Assembly: GCA_028023455.1 (NCBI GenBank)
Contig: JAQFVV010012497.1
Location: 2,544,001-2,608,000 of the forward strand
Origin: Epiperipatus broadwayi
Lineage: Eukaryota > Onychophora > Udeonychophora > Euonychophora > Peripatidae
Length of the DNA stretch: 64,000 nucleotides
Direction of reading: 5' to 3'
Shown here: positions 48,837-62,366 of the stretch, piece by piece
Layout: each line of letters begins with the position of its first letter
Numbering within the stretch: position 1 is the first letter of the stretch
Position numbers and translations under genes: made by a program
Notes under the pieces: model-generated
Told to the model about the DNA's origin: nothing
The model's input: the letters and a program-made list of their open reading frames with translations, nothing else
Database searches by the model: none

Positions 48837-49192
48837 AATATTTCTTCTTTATAAGTGTTGATTAAAAAGCTTAAGGAAGCTATATAATTCTTCATGTTAT
48901 ACTAACATATTCGATATTTATATATACTTTTGTACATTAGTATTGAATAAAATAATCATTTATTAAATACTTGATCTTAGTTAATTGAATTATTTCTTTG
49001 CCTTTTCTCCAGTTGATGTCATCAGTTGTAATTTAAATTTTGTGCAGAAAGGACAATTCTTCTTTTAGCATATCAAAGATAACTATTTTAAAAATTTTCC
49101 CTTTATTCAAATATAACTGTCAATACTATATTTCAATTTAATTTATAATATCTATTTTATAATTCATCTACTTGAAGTTTAATTGTAATTAT

Positions 49193-49502
49193 AGGGGATT
49201 TGAACACAGACTTTCAAGCTCCTTTCAGCTATCTACTCTACCTCATACCACTGATCCACCTGATCACACACGTGTAAAAGATAAATGATCACCAATATAC
49301 ACATTTTGTGCTGAACCAGCACTCATCAACTCCCACACATATATATAATCAGTGTCAGTTTATATTAAGATAGCAAATGTTTAAACTTTAATGGGCAGGC
49401 TTCAATCTACTCCACTCTCCAACTTTTCTGTCATCCATACCATTGAAAATCTGAAGATAGAATACTCAAATGCCAATATTATTGCCACGCCCATGTTGTC
49501 TT
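49193..49502 (+). repeat. Family A repeat, single copy with Pol III-like boxes
   Basis: Carries the family landmarks from 'gatttgaacacagactttc' to 'cacgcccatgttgtc'. On the minus strand 'tggatcagtggt' resembles an A box and 'tgttcaaatcc' a B box, about 50 bases apart. This is the best-preserved evidence that the family contains a tRNA-derived segment. Confidence 0.75.
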
Positions 49503-52500
49503 GATTGATGAATCCATTTTTGTAAAAAAACATTATATATGTGACTTCTGTCAAGTTGACAATTTTCTTTTTGTTCATATTGCCTTTATTTTTTTGCTAC
49601 TATAAGTCAATGTTTTTAACTTATGATCCATGGACACTAGGAAGCTAAAATGTTCTCACAAGATTCTCAAAGACTTGAAAAAAAAAAATGATTGAAAAAA
49701 GAATGGCAGAAAAGTAAATTAAAAACAAAATCTTAATTTCTTTCACTTATTTGTGCAAAAGTTTTTTTTTTTTTTTCAATCTGCAGTCACTATTAATAGC
49801 AAATAAAAAAAAATATTCTGAAAATAATTATAAGTTAATCAAAAATATATCCAGTACTCAAATTTTCACATATAGGTCTCCTGAGTGATTGGCTGAAAAG
49901 AAACCCATGGTGGTTCTGAACATATGACAGATGTATTTTAAAAAGCACCTAATATCACACTAAACACTTAGAGGAGTTGATTGTCAGAAATAATAAAAAA
50001 GAAGTTTTACATTATGAAAAAAGTTGAAAAATTGCTATAAGTATTGTGATTTTTTCCAATTAAATTATTCTCATTTGTCTGAGCACTGCTGCATCTTCTA
50101 TCATCTGATTTCCATTATAATATCAATTATAATCAATTGCTAAAAAAAAAAAAAAAAATCCCTTTAAGATTATTTCCTTTACTACTTAAGGTTAATGAAG
50201 GTCACACTTTAATTTTTCTTTGAATTATGCTTTCTTGACTAGAATCTTCTAAAAATGATTTCTTGAAATGAAAAATAAAAACCAAGTGTACTTCAAGAAA
50301 TCTATAAATACCAATTTTATCTGACCTTTGAAAAAGAATCAATAAGAAACTACAGTAATCTAAAATAGAAACATTTTTTTTTTTAATATTTTTTTCTCCA
50401 CTTTTGAAAGAGAAAACTGTAATTATCAAAATGTTTTCTTAGGCTAACATGAGAACTGCTTAAAGTTAAAAGTATATATCTGAACAAACATTCTTATAAA
50501 AAATAGTTACAATGTTTCTGACAACAAAATTGTTACTTTTTTAAAAATAAATCATGTATATATTATTTATTTATTCCAATTGTCCTTGATAGTTCTAAAA
50601 AATATATATAACATATATGTCATTTTATTTTTCTGAACTTAATGTACTTCTATGTATTATATATGTGTACAGTATATAAAATACTGATTATGATACATAC
50701 TAAATACAATACATTCTATACATTATTAAACTGAAATATATGTCTATATGTATTTAATTTCTTATCTAATCAATGTAGTACAATATATATATATATATGC
50801 AAAAAATAAATTATCATAAATATAGGAATGTAAGGGGGGATGTGTTTTTAGAAACAAAATCAATTTTGTCTCTACATTCTATGTTACTCTGTTAATAGAA
50901 TTCATTCTTTACAAAAATAAATAAAAACAGAGTTTAAGCTAATGATTTATATTATTAATCTGTAACTATTTGAGATTTCATTATTTTTATCATATAAATT
51001 TTAATTTTATTACTAAGAACATGGAATATCAAATAATATGCGCACACACACATATATATATATATATATGCATCTAATATGGCAAATATGATCATTTGCT
51101 TCAATCTATCACTATAGTAAAAATTCTGTATAGATCAGGAATAATCAATTGTAGTGATGGACATAGAAACTTAAACAGATACTCAGCCAGCATGATGATG
51201 CAGTAGCCTATAATGGATTATTCAAAACTGTTTTATAATTACTAATAATAATTGGTTTAATAAATTATCTCTTTTCTTTGCAATTGTAATTTTAGATATG
51301 TAGTTTTAAAACTGACTTTCTTCACGCTGAACATGCTTTCAGTATGCTATGTATGATTATGATGCTCAACTATAAAATCAATTTTTAAAACTACATACAT
51401 TTACCTTTTCTTTATAAATGAAGGAACATTTATATGTCTAAAATAATAATAGTTAGTTAAAGGAAAATGTAATGATTTAATAGGTTTTATAAATTTTAGT
51501 TATGACTTTATTTAATTCAAGTAAGATATTTTAATATATCTCATCTATGCACAAATACATACGCATTAAAACAAAAAAAACCTACACACTGAACTTGAAA
51601 TTTTTATAAGATTATTAATAATATTGTTTGTTTGTTTTTAATACTGCATTTCTTTATAAGATTTACCCTTACTTTTTATTTCTCAATATCCACAATACAT
51701 CAAGAGTTCTGACATATACTATAGAGTGACCATCTCTGTATTCAATTTGTTTTTAAATGAAATTAATACGTAAAAAATAGACAAAAAATTTCAATAAGTT
51801 TAGGACATTTCATTCATAGTGCATAACATAGTCACTGATTCATCTAAAATTTGACAATAATAGGGTATCTGATTATTTTTAACTACATGGTTACATAAAG
51901 ATAAAAAACATTCAAAAGCAAGCCTGGTAAGTATGGTCTTTTCCTTCACAGCCCATTGAATGAGTTATAGGAGAGCCCTTTCTGCTATGGTGAGCTATTT
52001 AAAGACTTTATTTTTAATATGTTATGTAGACACTTTTTAAAATTTCCTAAAATGATTATTTTTTTAATAACTCCAAATCTTTTTTTAAATAATAAATCTA
52101 TGCACTACATTCAACAATAAAACAATTCTAAATTATCTATTTGCTTTATATGGTTTAAATTATAATTTATAATTGTTTCCATGTTAAACTGCATATATTT
52201 TTCAATAAATAAATTAATTAATACAAAAAGTAACAAGAATAATATTTCAGCATAACAGCAAATGTACTAAAAGTAAAAATTGTAATTTTTTGAGGGAAGA
52301 TTTAGATAATTAATGTCTGAGAAAACTGAGATTTGAATAATCAATATATTTAGATTCATAGACTTTTTTACTCACATAAATATTTCTTTTTTTTGTTGTT
52401 ATTAAGATTTAATATAACACAATTATTAGAGGCTCTAAACTAATGTAGAAGGATAGAATGTCATTAATTGGAATATCTATCATTCAAAAATCATTTATAA

Positions 52501-53070
52501 TTCAACTTAAAATTTCAAAAATGGGTTTTAATTTGCACACACAAATTATCAACATTTTTAATTAAATACTTGTATATTAAAAAGCCTATCTGCAGTTAGC
52601 TATATTTTTTCCTTATCTTAGCAGATAGAAATTAAAAGATATTAAAATCCAAAAAAGTCATGATATCAAATACTTATGACTAATGGTATTTTTGCTATAA
52701 ATAAATAACAAATAAATGAATCAAATTTAGTTCAGATACTAAAAAAGATATGGTAAGAGTGGTCACATATATCAGCTGCATCTAAATTCAATATTAAATA
52801 CCGATATGCACCAAAATTAGTGAATTCTCACAAACGTTTCAAATAATGAAATAGGTACATGATTAATTGCTTTGTAGGCATTCAAAAACTGTGCCTGTTC
52901 AAAAACATTTCATAAAGAATAGCCTACATAGGTCAATTAAAAAAACTTACAAAAAATACTTTCAAAAAAACCTATTCAAAAATGTTTTTCAAAAAGAATT
53001 AATTCAAAAACTCCAAAATGATAGCGCAGATAAATATATGAAATATTATGTGGTTTCTTTGTCATCAAGA
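49503..53070. other. AT-rich DNA with no recognisable gene
   Basis: Homopolymers, an (AT)n tract near 51055-51069 preceded by a CA run, and short frames without domains. The 146-codon plus frame at 52867-53307 is Lys/Phe/Ile-biased and runs into the TIR element at 53071, so it is not considered a gene. Confidence 0.5.
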
Positions 53071-53470
53071 ATATATACACCTTTACCCCACTTAGCGATT
53101 GTCTACTTAGTGATATTTCGCAATAGCAATCATCATCAATTTGTACCCACTACTTCGATGTACTATCGATTGATTATTCACTATAACGATCGGGAAAAAT
53201 TAAAAAAAAACTTTTTTGGCAGCCATCTTGAATTTTGCGTCACTGATGATGTCAGAGATAGCTATATTAAATTCATTTTACCCAAAAGCAAAAGTATATT
53301 ATTGTAATATGTATATAGGTAATGACTTTGCTGTAATTGTATACACATACAATATTTTATTCATAAAACCCTCAAAATATCTATAATTACTTTATACATC
53401 ATATATAATAAATAACACAGCAAATGTTCATCCACTTTTTCTTTTAAAATACGTATATATGTTCTACAAT

Positions 53471-53772
53471 AATATCAACAAATTAAAAATCCTTCTCCTT
53501 TTTCTTTTCAAAAACATTATTTTCTTATCTCAATACTGAACATATACAGTATATATATTTATATAATACAAAAACTCCAACGTTTCAACGTTGATTTGTA
53601 ATTAAATAATGTAAAAGAGTAATAAAATATAGCAGTGGGAGAGAGATATCCTTGAAAATGACTGTATGAAGATTTGTATTATAAAAATACTGTAAATACA
53701 GTATATATATATGTTCAGTATTGAGATAAGTTTTTGAAAAGAAAAAGGAGAATTTTTAATTTGTTGATAATA
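53471..53772. mobile_element. Nested fold-back element with arms of about 80 bp
   Basis: Left arm about 53471-53558 ('aatatcaacaaattaaaaat' to 'catatacagtatatat') is complementary to right arm about 53695-53772. One ~10-base interruption lies in the left arm. The loop contains 'ccaacgtttcaacgttg'. It lies wholly inside the 1.5-kb TIR element. Confidence 0.75.
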
Positions 53773-53780
53773 CTGTATAC

Positions 53781-53855
53781 AAATACTCCAATATATAAAT
53801 ACAGTACAAGACAAATAAAATGACATCATCACAAACTTTCAGTGTGTGTTTCTTA
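53781..53855 (+). repeat. Fragment of Penelope terminal segment X
   Basis: 'atactccaatatataaa', followed by 'catcatcacaaactttcag', matches the outer part of X at 36895-36950 and 48780-48825. No Penelope coding sequence adjoins it. Confidence 0.5.
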
Positions 53856-54817
53856 AATACGATATATTATTTTTAGAACACCTGGATAATTATGTAACAT
53901 GTTGTTTACACTTAAGATGTTTCAAATAAAATAAAAAAACAACATTTTAAAACGATGTCGAATTAGAAAAGTTTTAAAAAAAAAACAGATTGCATTTAAT
54001 TAAAAATCTTTCTACTCAAATGGGGGGTGCATTATTACATTACTAATAAACCTACCTGTATGTTTTAGAAAATTAGAAGTTAGATTTTTTACTTTGAAAA
54101 TAAGTTGATTTTTTTTTTCTATATGTTCAATTAAATAATTAAACATTGTTTTTTAATTTGAATAATTTCACATAAATAATAAAATAAATTTATAGTAGTA
54201 ATATATACTATAATACAATTTAAAAAAAAAAAAAGCACTTCAGTATAGATTTTTTTTTCATTACGATGAAAAACTTCCGCGGAAGAATATAAAAACTTTT
54301 AAATTCAAATTTAGTTTTCATTGCTGTTCTGTACTTTTTAAAATGAAAATATGCATTTTTTTTCCCCTAGTGATATAAAACTTTTCTTTTTAGATACCGT
54401 ATTTAGTCATCATTGTCATGAAAAAATCAAGAGAATCTTTGAGCTTGGAAATCAGTGTGGATATTTTACGTCACTGGAACCGACCAATTTTTTTCCCATA
54501 GACCTCCATTATAAGTACGATATTCTTGCTTAACAATGAGTTTTGGAGGACCAATTGCCATCGCTAACTGGGGTAAAGGTGTATATATAATATTGTTTGT
54601 CTATTTTATACTAAAGAGCATCAATATATATATTAAATATTATTGATCTAATTACAACACAAAGTGAATTAATTATATTATGTACAATAGGATACTTGAA
54701 TTATAATGGATGCCTTAATTTTTTATAACTTGAGTCATATGTACTTCTTTGAAAATATCACACTATAAAATACATATTACAATATGTTGAAAATCTTTTC
54801 CAGTGATATACAGAATA

Positions 54818-54908
54818 GTTTGGTCCAGTAGTAGACTGGGAAATTCTAGAGATCAAAGATCACAGATTATAGTCAAGTCCTGGCATTTCTATTGTTCAAA
54901 CTTTTTAG
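54818..54908 (+). repeat. Family B short repeat
   Basis: 'agtagactgggaaattctag', 'agatcaaagatcacagatta' and 'tgttcaaact' align in order with 31991-32072. Non-coding and probably an old SINE. Confidence 0.45.
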
Positions 54909-55404
54909 AAACTCCCATGCATTCGATTATTGTTATTATTTTTCAATAGTCAAAATGGATTGATGGTGTTTTTGTTATAATGATAAAAAAATTAGTCTGC
55001 ATACTTCTACATTCTTTTGTCATTTTGAAGAATTTTATAAAGAAAATCCAATTGAATAGATACTATGTTTTCCAAGTATAATATATATGATATTTTCTAG
55101 TAAAGCTAACTAAAATGATTTGTAAAAATCTATCCCAAATTGCTGATGCTTTAATGAAGACGATGCAACTAAATACTAATGTGATAATTGTCATTATAAA
55201 TATTTTAAGATAAGTTCACTATAATTGAATATTTTACACAAAAGAAATGACTTAAAAATCAAAAGCCTTCAGTTTAAGCATTTAATGTTAAGTGGAAGTA
55301 TTTATATAAATTGTATTAAATTATTTATCTATACATCTTAACATATGTTCAACCTTGATTGCATTAATATATATATAATACTTAAATATTGTATATTGTC
55401 TACA

Positions 55405-55702
55405 CTATATTCTTCCCATCCTTCTTCTGTATAATTAAATGAATATATTAAGGTCCTATGTATGAGTAGTCAGATTGACTTAAGGTCAATATGGGTATGA
55501 CAATAATATTGACATCAACAAGAGCTTTGAGCAGTCCATACTCAGATTTTCAATGAAATGAGTGGCTGAAGAGTTAGAGAGTGGAGAAGATTGAAGCTTA
55601 TCCATTAAAGTTTAAAGGTTTGCTATCTTAATATAGACTGAACATTGATTATATATGAGTGTGGGAGATGATGTTCTGGAACAACTTATGAATGCTGGTT
55701 AT
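55405..55702 (-). repeat. Family A repeat, copy 7 (tail and partial head)
   Basis: Minus orientation, landmarks from 'cccatccttcttctgtat' through 'gacttaaggtcaatatggg', 'gaagagttagagagtggag' and 'gtgggagatgat' to 'aatgctggtt', where it stops 44 bases before the next element. Confidence 0.8.
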
Positions 55703-55745
55703 TATATATATATTAAAAGCATAAAGCTAAACTAGTCAATAAATA

Positions 55746-56010
55746 ATTAAAATTATCCCAAATTCACAACTCAACTAGACTAGCAAAAAAAAAACACAAC
55801 TTCTAAAGTATAACCAATGGTGTCACTGCTACTGGCAGACTTCTCAAGTGTAAAAAAACTACAATGTTGCTATTTTGTAGTTATTTACATTTGAGAAGTC
55901 TGCTTGTAGCAGTGAAACCATTGGTTGTGCTTTACAGTTGTTGTTTTGTTTTGTTTGTTGTTGTTTTTTTTGCTAGTCTGGTTGAGTTGTGAATTTGGGG
56001 TAATTTTGAT
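55746..56010. mobile_element. Long-hairpin MITE, 265 bp
   Basis: Almost the whole element folds on itself. Outer arms 55746-55790 and about 55966-56010 pair ('caaattcacaactcaacta' with 'gttgagttgtgaatttg'). Inner arms 55813-55863 and 55875-55925 pair over about 51 bases around an 11-base loop. Mismatches are few. There is no coding capacity. Confidence 0.85.
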
Positions 56011-59000
56011 TTTAATGTCTAAATTAATAATCACAATTATAAATTCTAAAAAAATTTGTTGGTTTATCAATAAAGCAAATATTATTGATTATTACTGTTA
56101 TTATTGTTGCTAATAGTATGATTGGAAGTGATATTACTGACACTTCTACTTATTGAAGCAAATTATTAAATTTATCCAAGATGTCTTCGCATGCAGATTT
56201 TATAAATACACAGCATCTTAAAAATTATATGTATCAAATTTTGTTTTATTGCAGTTAAAATTTCATTTAAAAAAAAATACCCACACACATGTAAAGTTAA
56301 TTCTGAAAGCATAATAAACAGAATAATCAGATACAATATGAATTATAACAAGAACAACAAACACATTTAAAAATATTTTTGGTATAGTAGTAACTTTATC
56401 ATTTCAGCTAGATGATTTAAACTACACTTAATAATAATATAAGATTTTAATATAATATTCAAACATGTGTGTGCATATATGAATAGTTAGTTAATGTTTA
56501 AAATTAAAAAATATAATCATAAAATATTAAGAAATTTTTTATTAGAAATAATTAGATTTATTACTAATTATAATGGAAATTTTAAAAAAAATAAAATGAA
56601 AAAAAAAAAATTCATTTAGTTAGATATTTTAATATTATAAGTAATTTATTGGTAAAACAATAAAGTGGATTTATTTTAATCACTAATTAATGTAATGTGG
56701 CATTTGATGTTTTAAAAATAATATTTGTCTATAATTTTAAAATATCCTGTACTAAAATGACTGAATACACAAGCAACTAAACATTTGCCTCTTTAATGGC
56801 AAATGTTCTTCTACATTGTCCTGAATAAAGAAACTAAATGTCTAACAAAGTATATCATTTAACAATGAATTTAAAAGAAAGGAAAATCAAATATTTGGAT
56901 TTTACTATAAAAAAATTAAGAATACTTCACAGAATGCTACATTTTATTTGAACTGCATTATTTTACACATCTCTTCTCCAAACCATAAATCATTTGCTAA
57001 GGATTTATATTTTCTACATTAACATAAAGCTTCAGATGACTATTGTATATGTGAATTAATAGATTAACAAATTGCTTTATCTTATATTCATGAAAAATTA
57101 CTTAAAATGTTGGATGTTTATTTTAAAATTAATATAACTAGAAGATTAAATATTACTTAATATTTCAATGACCACAGTAATCTAAAGTTATAAATAATTA
57201 TTATGAAAAATGACTGTACATAAATGGAGTTGTATTCATCAATATTTTATTTTCATAAATATGCCTGGAGATTTGCTAATCAGAAAGTTATGTGTTAAAG
57301 AATTAATTAATGTTTTTAATACCTAAGGAATGTAAAACAAATAATTATAGATGTCAAATATTGTTTGAAAAACTTACTATTTATTGGCTTTATATTTGAA
57401 AAGCTGTCTTCATTATTAAGTATTTTCTATAAACATTAAGTGTTGTTAAATGTATTCATTAGGATACTTCAACTTTTAAAAAAAAAAAATCCCAGTCATT
57501 TTAAAATTGTGAATACTTAAATGATTGCACCTGGATAATTATTCTGGAATGCTTTTAAAGAGTAAGAATTATAATTTTAAGAATATAATATAATTATTGA
57601 ATTTAATTTTATATTATTTAAAGTTTTATTGTTCTATAATAAAGGTATGATAAAGATATAGGTAACATATATTTATGATTATAATTTGGTATAAATGTGT
57701 GTAATTTGTTGTACCTTGGAGATCAGTTGACTAAACCTTAAGTTAATTAAAAATCATTTATAACCAAGATAATATCCAATATTTTATGTTTTATTGATTT
57801 CTTGATATAATCCCATACTTTATACAATAGTATCTAGAGTATACGTTCAAATATTTGTTAAGATTATCCTTATTTTTTATTTTTTTTACCTAAAGAGATA
57901 TTTATACAAGTCTAGATATTATTGTTTAATTAAAGCAAACTCCTAACAATACTTTATTATAATTTTAGTTATAAGTTTGATAAGCATATTATATAATGCC
58001 ACCAATGCTTGGGATAATCAAGTCAAGTTAAAGTTGTATTTTTATAAGAATAAAATATATAAGTTGGGTTAATAATCTACTCTTTATGATTCAGTTTATG
58101 AGTTTACCTATAGAACAGGCTATTGTTGTCTTAATTAAGGATATAATAAAACATTCTTATATTTTGCTAATGGTTGTCACTTAAGGCTTTAAATAAAATG
58201 CTATACAACCTTCTCCAATGGAATATTATTGTTATCACATCACATTTTCAATATATCATATAGGTATTTATTACTAAAGTAGCAAGTATTTATTCATAAT
58301 AATATTACAATATTATTTACTATCTTTGTAGAGAACATATCATTATTGTTATAATGTTTTTGTTTTAATAATATATTACATTACTTTATTGTTAATAAAA
58401 TTAATTTATATTGTTAATTATGTGGTTTCAGTTAAGGTTCCATGTTTTTATAATAAATAAAATATAATCATATGATCTTATAAGTTATTTCACATTGCTT
58501 AAAAGAAAGTTTTTTAATTTTATTTATTTACATCATTTCAATCATAACTTTTTATTCACTTGAGATATGAACAGATACAATAAAATCCCTTTGATATTTA
58601 GTCATGTCAATAATAAATCATTTACCATAATTTCTGAGATGCGGGTGTTTTTAAGGATAGTAATTTATATGTTGTTAAAATCCTGAGATAATTGCTCACT
58701 CTAATTAATATACCATAAGAACTTAGAACAAACATATGTAAATGTAGAGAATTTATTTATTAATGCTTAATATACCCTTTAGATATAGAATAGGAGAATC
58801 AACCCTGAGATATTAATATTGCTAATCTTAAATAAGCAATTACATATCAGTGTATTTTCTTTTAAATATTGTTAAAGAATCTCATACTGTAACACATTGG
58901 AAGGGGTGTTTTGTTAATCCTCTACCTTTTAAAAGTATGGATCATACTCTGGATAATAAAGAGTTTTGTCTTTTTGTCAACATTCTTCATCCTCGTAATA

Positions 59001-61372
59001 AGGCTCATTAGTTCCAATATAATACTCATTTTACAATCATTATGAATTAATAATTCAGAGATGATTATGTAAAAACTACTAGATATTAGGCATTTCTAAC
59101 TATATGTCAACCCTAGAACATCATTTTCAAATTTGCTTTCTATATAAGAGTGGAGGTGACATATATATATTCTGAATAATTTGATAAAAAACTTGTACAA
59201 TGATATTAACATTTGGCAAGTTATTCATTACAATGTTTTACATATAGATATTTTTATTAGTTATATATATATGCAAGTAAACACATACATGTATAAAAAA
59301 TAAAATTAACAAAATTGGCAATTATTTTTTTTAAAAAAACTAAAACCAGAATACTTAAAATAATCACACCTAAAAATAAATCCTATGAAATCAAAATTTT
59401 TTATTAGTACTCTAAATTAGAAGACATTTTAAAACAACGGAATTGCAAATTTTCATTTATTAAGCCCACCTATACAATATCTACCTACATTTTAAATTTC
59501 ATAAATTCATGCAAAAAAAAATTTTATTATTGAGAATCAAAAATAATATTATTTAAGATAAAGAGATTTCTAATGGGAATAAAAAAAATTATATAAATTA
59601 ATAGACCAGAAGAGAATTGTTTTTAGTCAAAATTAATGTGGTAAAAAAATTTAATAGGAAAACAAATATCCTTAAAGAATGGTATTTTTAATTTTTTTTA
59701 TAAATAATTTATGCTATTAAAAAAGAACTATTTCTCTCCTTATGTGGGAGGAGTGGGTGAAAGTTCAGTTTACTTATTTTGTTAGCAATGTTTTGCATAA
59801 TTTATGAACTTTAATTATTAGCTTGCCCAAGTTAAGTGTATAAAACAAAAAATTAATTAGGTAAGTTGAGTCACCTCGGACTAATTTAAAAATTCATTAA
59901 GAACTCAGCCATGAAATTTTTTATTCAATAACGATTTATGGGTTAGAAAAGAAAATTAAGTCATTAACAACTTAAATGAGATAACTTTGCATATTTAAGA
60001 AATGATTAATAGTTCCTGATGACAGAAAAAAAGGGGAAAGAACTGTGATCAATTTGTCTGAATGATTACAAATTACTTTCATAAGTAAAGCAATTTCATT
60101 TTGTTTATCTTAATTAAAATACATTTTATTAAAAAGAAGACTCGTTATTAATTTTAAATAAATTAAAACAAAGAGGTTTAAAAAAAGATTTCTTTTTATA
60201 CTAAAGTCTGGGACCCTTTTTATTTTTTAATATCACTCAAGATATAAGTTAAATCTTCATTCAAATGCAGATGAAAATAACTGGGAAACAGAATATTACA
60301 AAAAAGCAATAATTGATCACCAATGCTAGTATACTCTTATCCATTAAATGAAAATAAGGTTTCTTTACACAAGGACTTATTACAGGCAATCATCAATTTA
60401 TATTTACTATTTTAATAAACAAATACTGTAAATAATATTATAGCAATTTTTTTTTAATGTTTCATAATTTTTTAATGAAAATCATTTTTTAATATTATTG
60501 ATATAATAGGATGCTGATAGCTTAAAAAAAAAAAAATCTTTCCAAGATAAAATGCCAAAAATGTTCCTTCCCAAAAAAATTACAAGTTTTAATCATTATA
60601 TAATTTTAAAATAACTTTCATATATAATAATAAAAAATACTGACAATGCATTGAAAATTTGTATATTGGTTAAAATACAACTTACCTTACTTTTTTATTT
60701 AATACCTCTGCAATAAACAAACTGTTCAATTCACCAAAGACAAAATACCTTTCAAACATAAACATAAACAAACATGGTAGGGAAAAAGTACATTTTTATT
60801 CATTTATATTATTTTAAAAACTGGGATCTCATATAAAAATCATCTCTACCAAAAATAAATTGAAAAATATGCAGGTATATATTACATTTATTAATCTACT
60901 TTTTATGGAATTGGAATGCATCTTTATAATATAAAAAAATAGCAAAATGTATTTAGACAAAACATGCAAATTCAATAGCAATCAAATCAAAAGATTTACA
61001 CCTTAAATAGTTACAAAAAAAAAAAAAAAATAAGCATACAAAATTACCAAAAATAAATTAAGAAATGACATTATGTTAACTTAAATTTATGTACATGATT
61101 TATTTTAAGAATTCATTTAACATAGTGACAATCTCAAAATGATTTTAATTCAGCTACCAAAATGAGTAAATAGTTTCAATTAACACTAATAAATTAAAAA
61201 GCAAAATTACATTGTGCTTATTAAAAAACAATTTACACTTCACTTATACAAATATTAGTATTTTTATTAATAATATACTTATAATTTGATTGTGTATATA
61301 TATAATCTTGAACATTTGAAACAGAAAAGATATATATTACAATTAGCAGAAGAAAAAAAACTATTTGAATTA
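56011..61372. other. AT-rich desert
   Basis: 5.3 kb with no supported gene, RNA or repeat. Composition is more evenly mixed and less homopolymer-rich in 57.0-59.0 kb than elsewhere, without a clear reason. Confidence 0.55.
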
Positions 61373-61499
61373 TAATTTGATTGTGAAATGTTTTTCACAT
61401 CTGTGACATCATCGAAGGTGCACTCAGCCATGTCTAAGTTGCAAAAAGCAAAAACCAATTCATTGGTGCAGACATGAAAAATGTTTTGCAATCAAATTA
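61373..61499. mobile_element. Small MITE, 127 bp, with about 33-bp inverted ends
   Basis: 61373-61405 ('taatttgattgtgaaatg' and on) pairs with 61467-61499. Differences between the arms are all transitions. TA borders suggest a mariner-type origin. It generates the 70-codon minus frame seen here, which is not a gene. Confidence 0.65.
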
Positions 61500-61836
61500 C
61501 AAAGACAAATGAAGTGAAGAAAGATTTAATATATCAATATATAGTACTTAGTAAAATATTTATTCATTAATTATTACTTAAAACTTTTTTATTAGTGAAC
61601 ATTCAAAGTTTATAGCACATTTTTGAATTTATGATCAATTAATTTTTTAACTATAAAAAATCTTATGAAATTCCTGACTTTATTCTCATTAGTCAGCTAA
61701 AGATTTGTTTTAATGTCTCAATACTTTGTTACAAAAAATCATCATTAAAATGCATGTTATCTTTGTTAAATTATGTTAAAATATATTAATAAGTATAATA
61801 AAAAGTATATTGTAACGTATCCCCCCTCGCTTTCCT

Positions 61837-61846
61837 CTCACGTGAG
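61837..61846. promoter_or_regulatory. E-box palindrome
   Basis: 'ctcacgtgag' is a perfect 10-bp palindrome centred on CACGTG, the E-box core bound by bHLH factors. A second CACGTG lies at 62867-62872. Function is inferred only. Confidence 0.4.
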
Positions 61847-62202
61847 ATTTACGGTTACCAAGAGATTACGGCTTCGAAACTAACATGACACAGCGTAAGG
61901 CTTTATTTTTTTTCTTACATCGACAGTTGTTTATAATCCACATAAGAGGGCGCCAGATACGATTATTTAAGTGTTTTAACTACTCGCATCACCTTACATT
62001 ATGTCAAAACGATTCCGAAGTCAAACTCTTCCGATCTAACTCGATACTCTCAGCATGGACCAATCCGATGACTCAGGGTCGCTACACGATTGTCCCTAAC
62101 AAGACTCCTCCCGGAGAAGACGCATTGACCGCTAATTAAAATCAGCATGTTTCTTTACTAAGTCTATCACGGAAGAGCACACGTCTTGAACACCGCTGAC
62201 AT

Positions 62203-62232
62203 CCTTGTGTTCGGGCGTAAACGAACACAAGG
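62203..62232. other. Perfect 11-bp hairpin
   Basis: 'ccttgtgttcg' (62203-62213) pairs exactly with 'cgaacacaagg' (62222-62232) around the 8-base loop 'ggcgtaaa'. It could be an RNA structure in an LTR transcript or a protein-binding palindrome. Confidence 0.8.
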
Positions 62233-62341
62233 CTTATAAATCATCCCCCCGCTTTATTGCTTACAACATAAGTTATTGACATTTATTTTCATAGACCCGC
62301 CCTCTCTTAAGACTATCTTAACTAGATTACATACTAAAGAA

Positions 62342-62366
62342 AACATCGTGACTGAGTCACGATGTT
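62342..62366. other. Perfect 12-bp palindrome with AP-1 core
   Basis: 'aacatcgtgact' (62342-62353) and 'agtcacgatgtt' (62355-62366) are exact complements around a single G. The centre contains TGAGTCA, the AP-1 consensus (62353-62359). A 1-base loop favours a protein-binding DNA palindrome over an RNA hairpin. Confidence 0.8.

Larger units (their letters stand above)
53071..54588. mobile_element. TIR DNA transposon, about 1.5 kb, TA-flanked
   Basis: The 29-base end at 53071-53099 ('atatatacacctttacccca' and on to 'agcgat') matches the reverse complement of 54560-54588 with one mismatch. Ends beginning TA-CACCT resemble those of the two Tigger-like elements here, so a Tc1/mariner/pogo type is likely (inference). 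No transposase is recognisable; short frames at both ends are accidental. A fold-back element is nested inside. Confidence 0.75.

Noticed and set aside
52867-53307. 146-codon plus-strand frame
   Set aside because: Low-complexity Lys/Phe/Ile composition, no domain, and its second half lies inside a TIR transposon, so it spans an element boundary.
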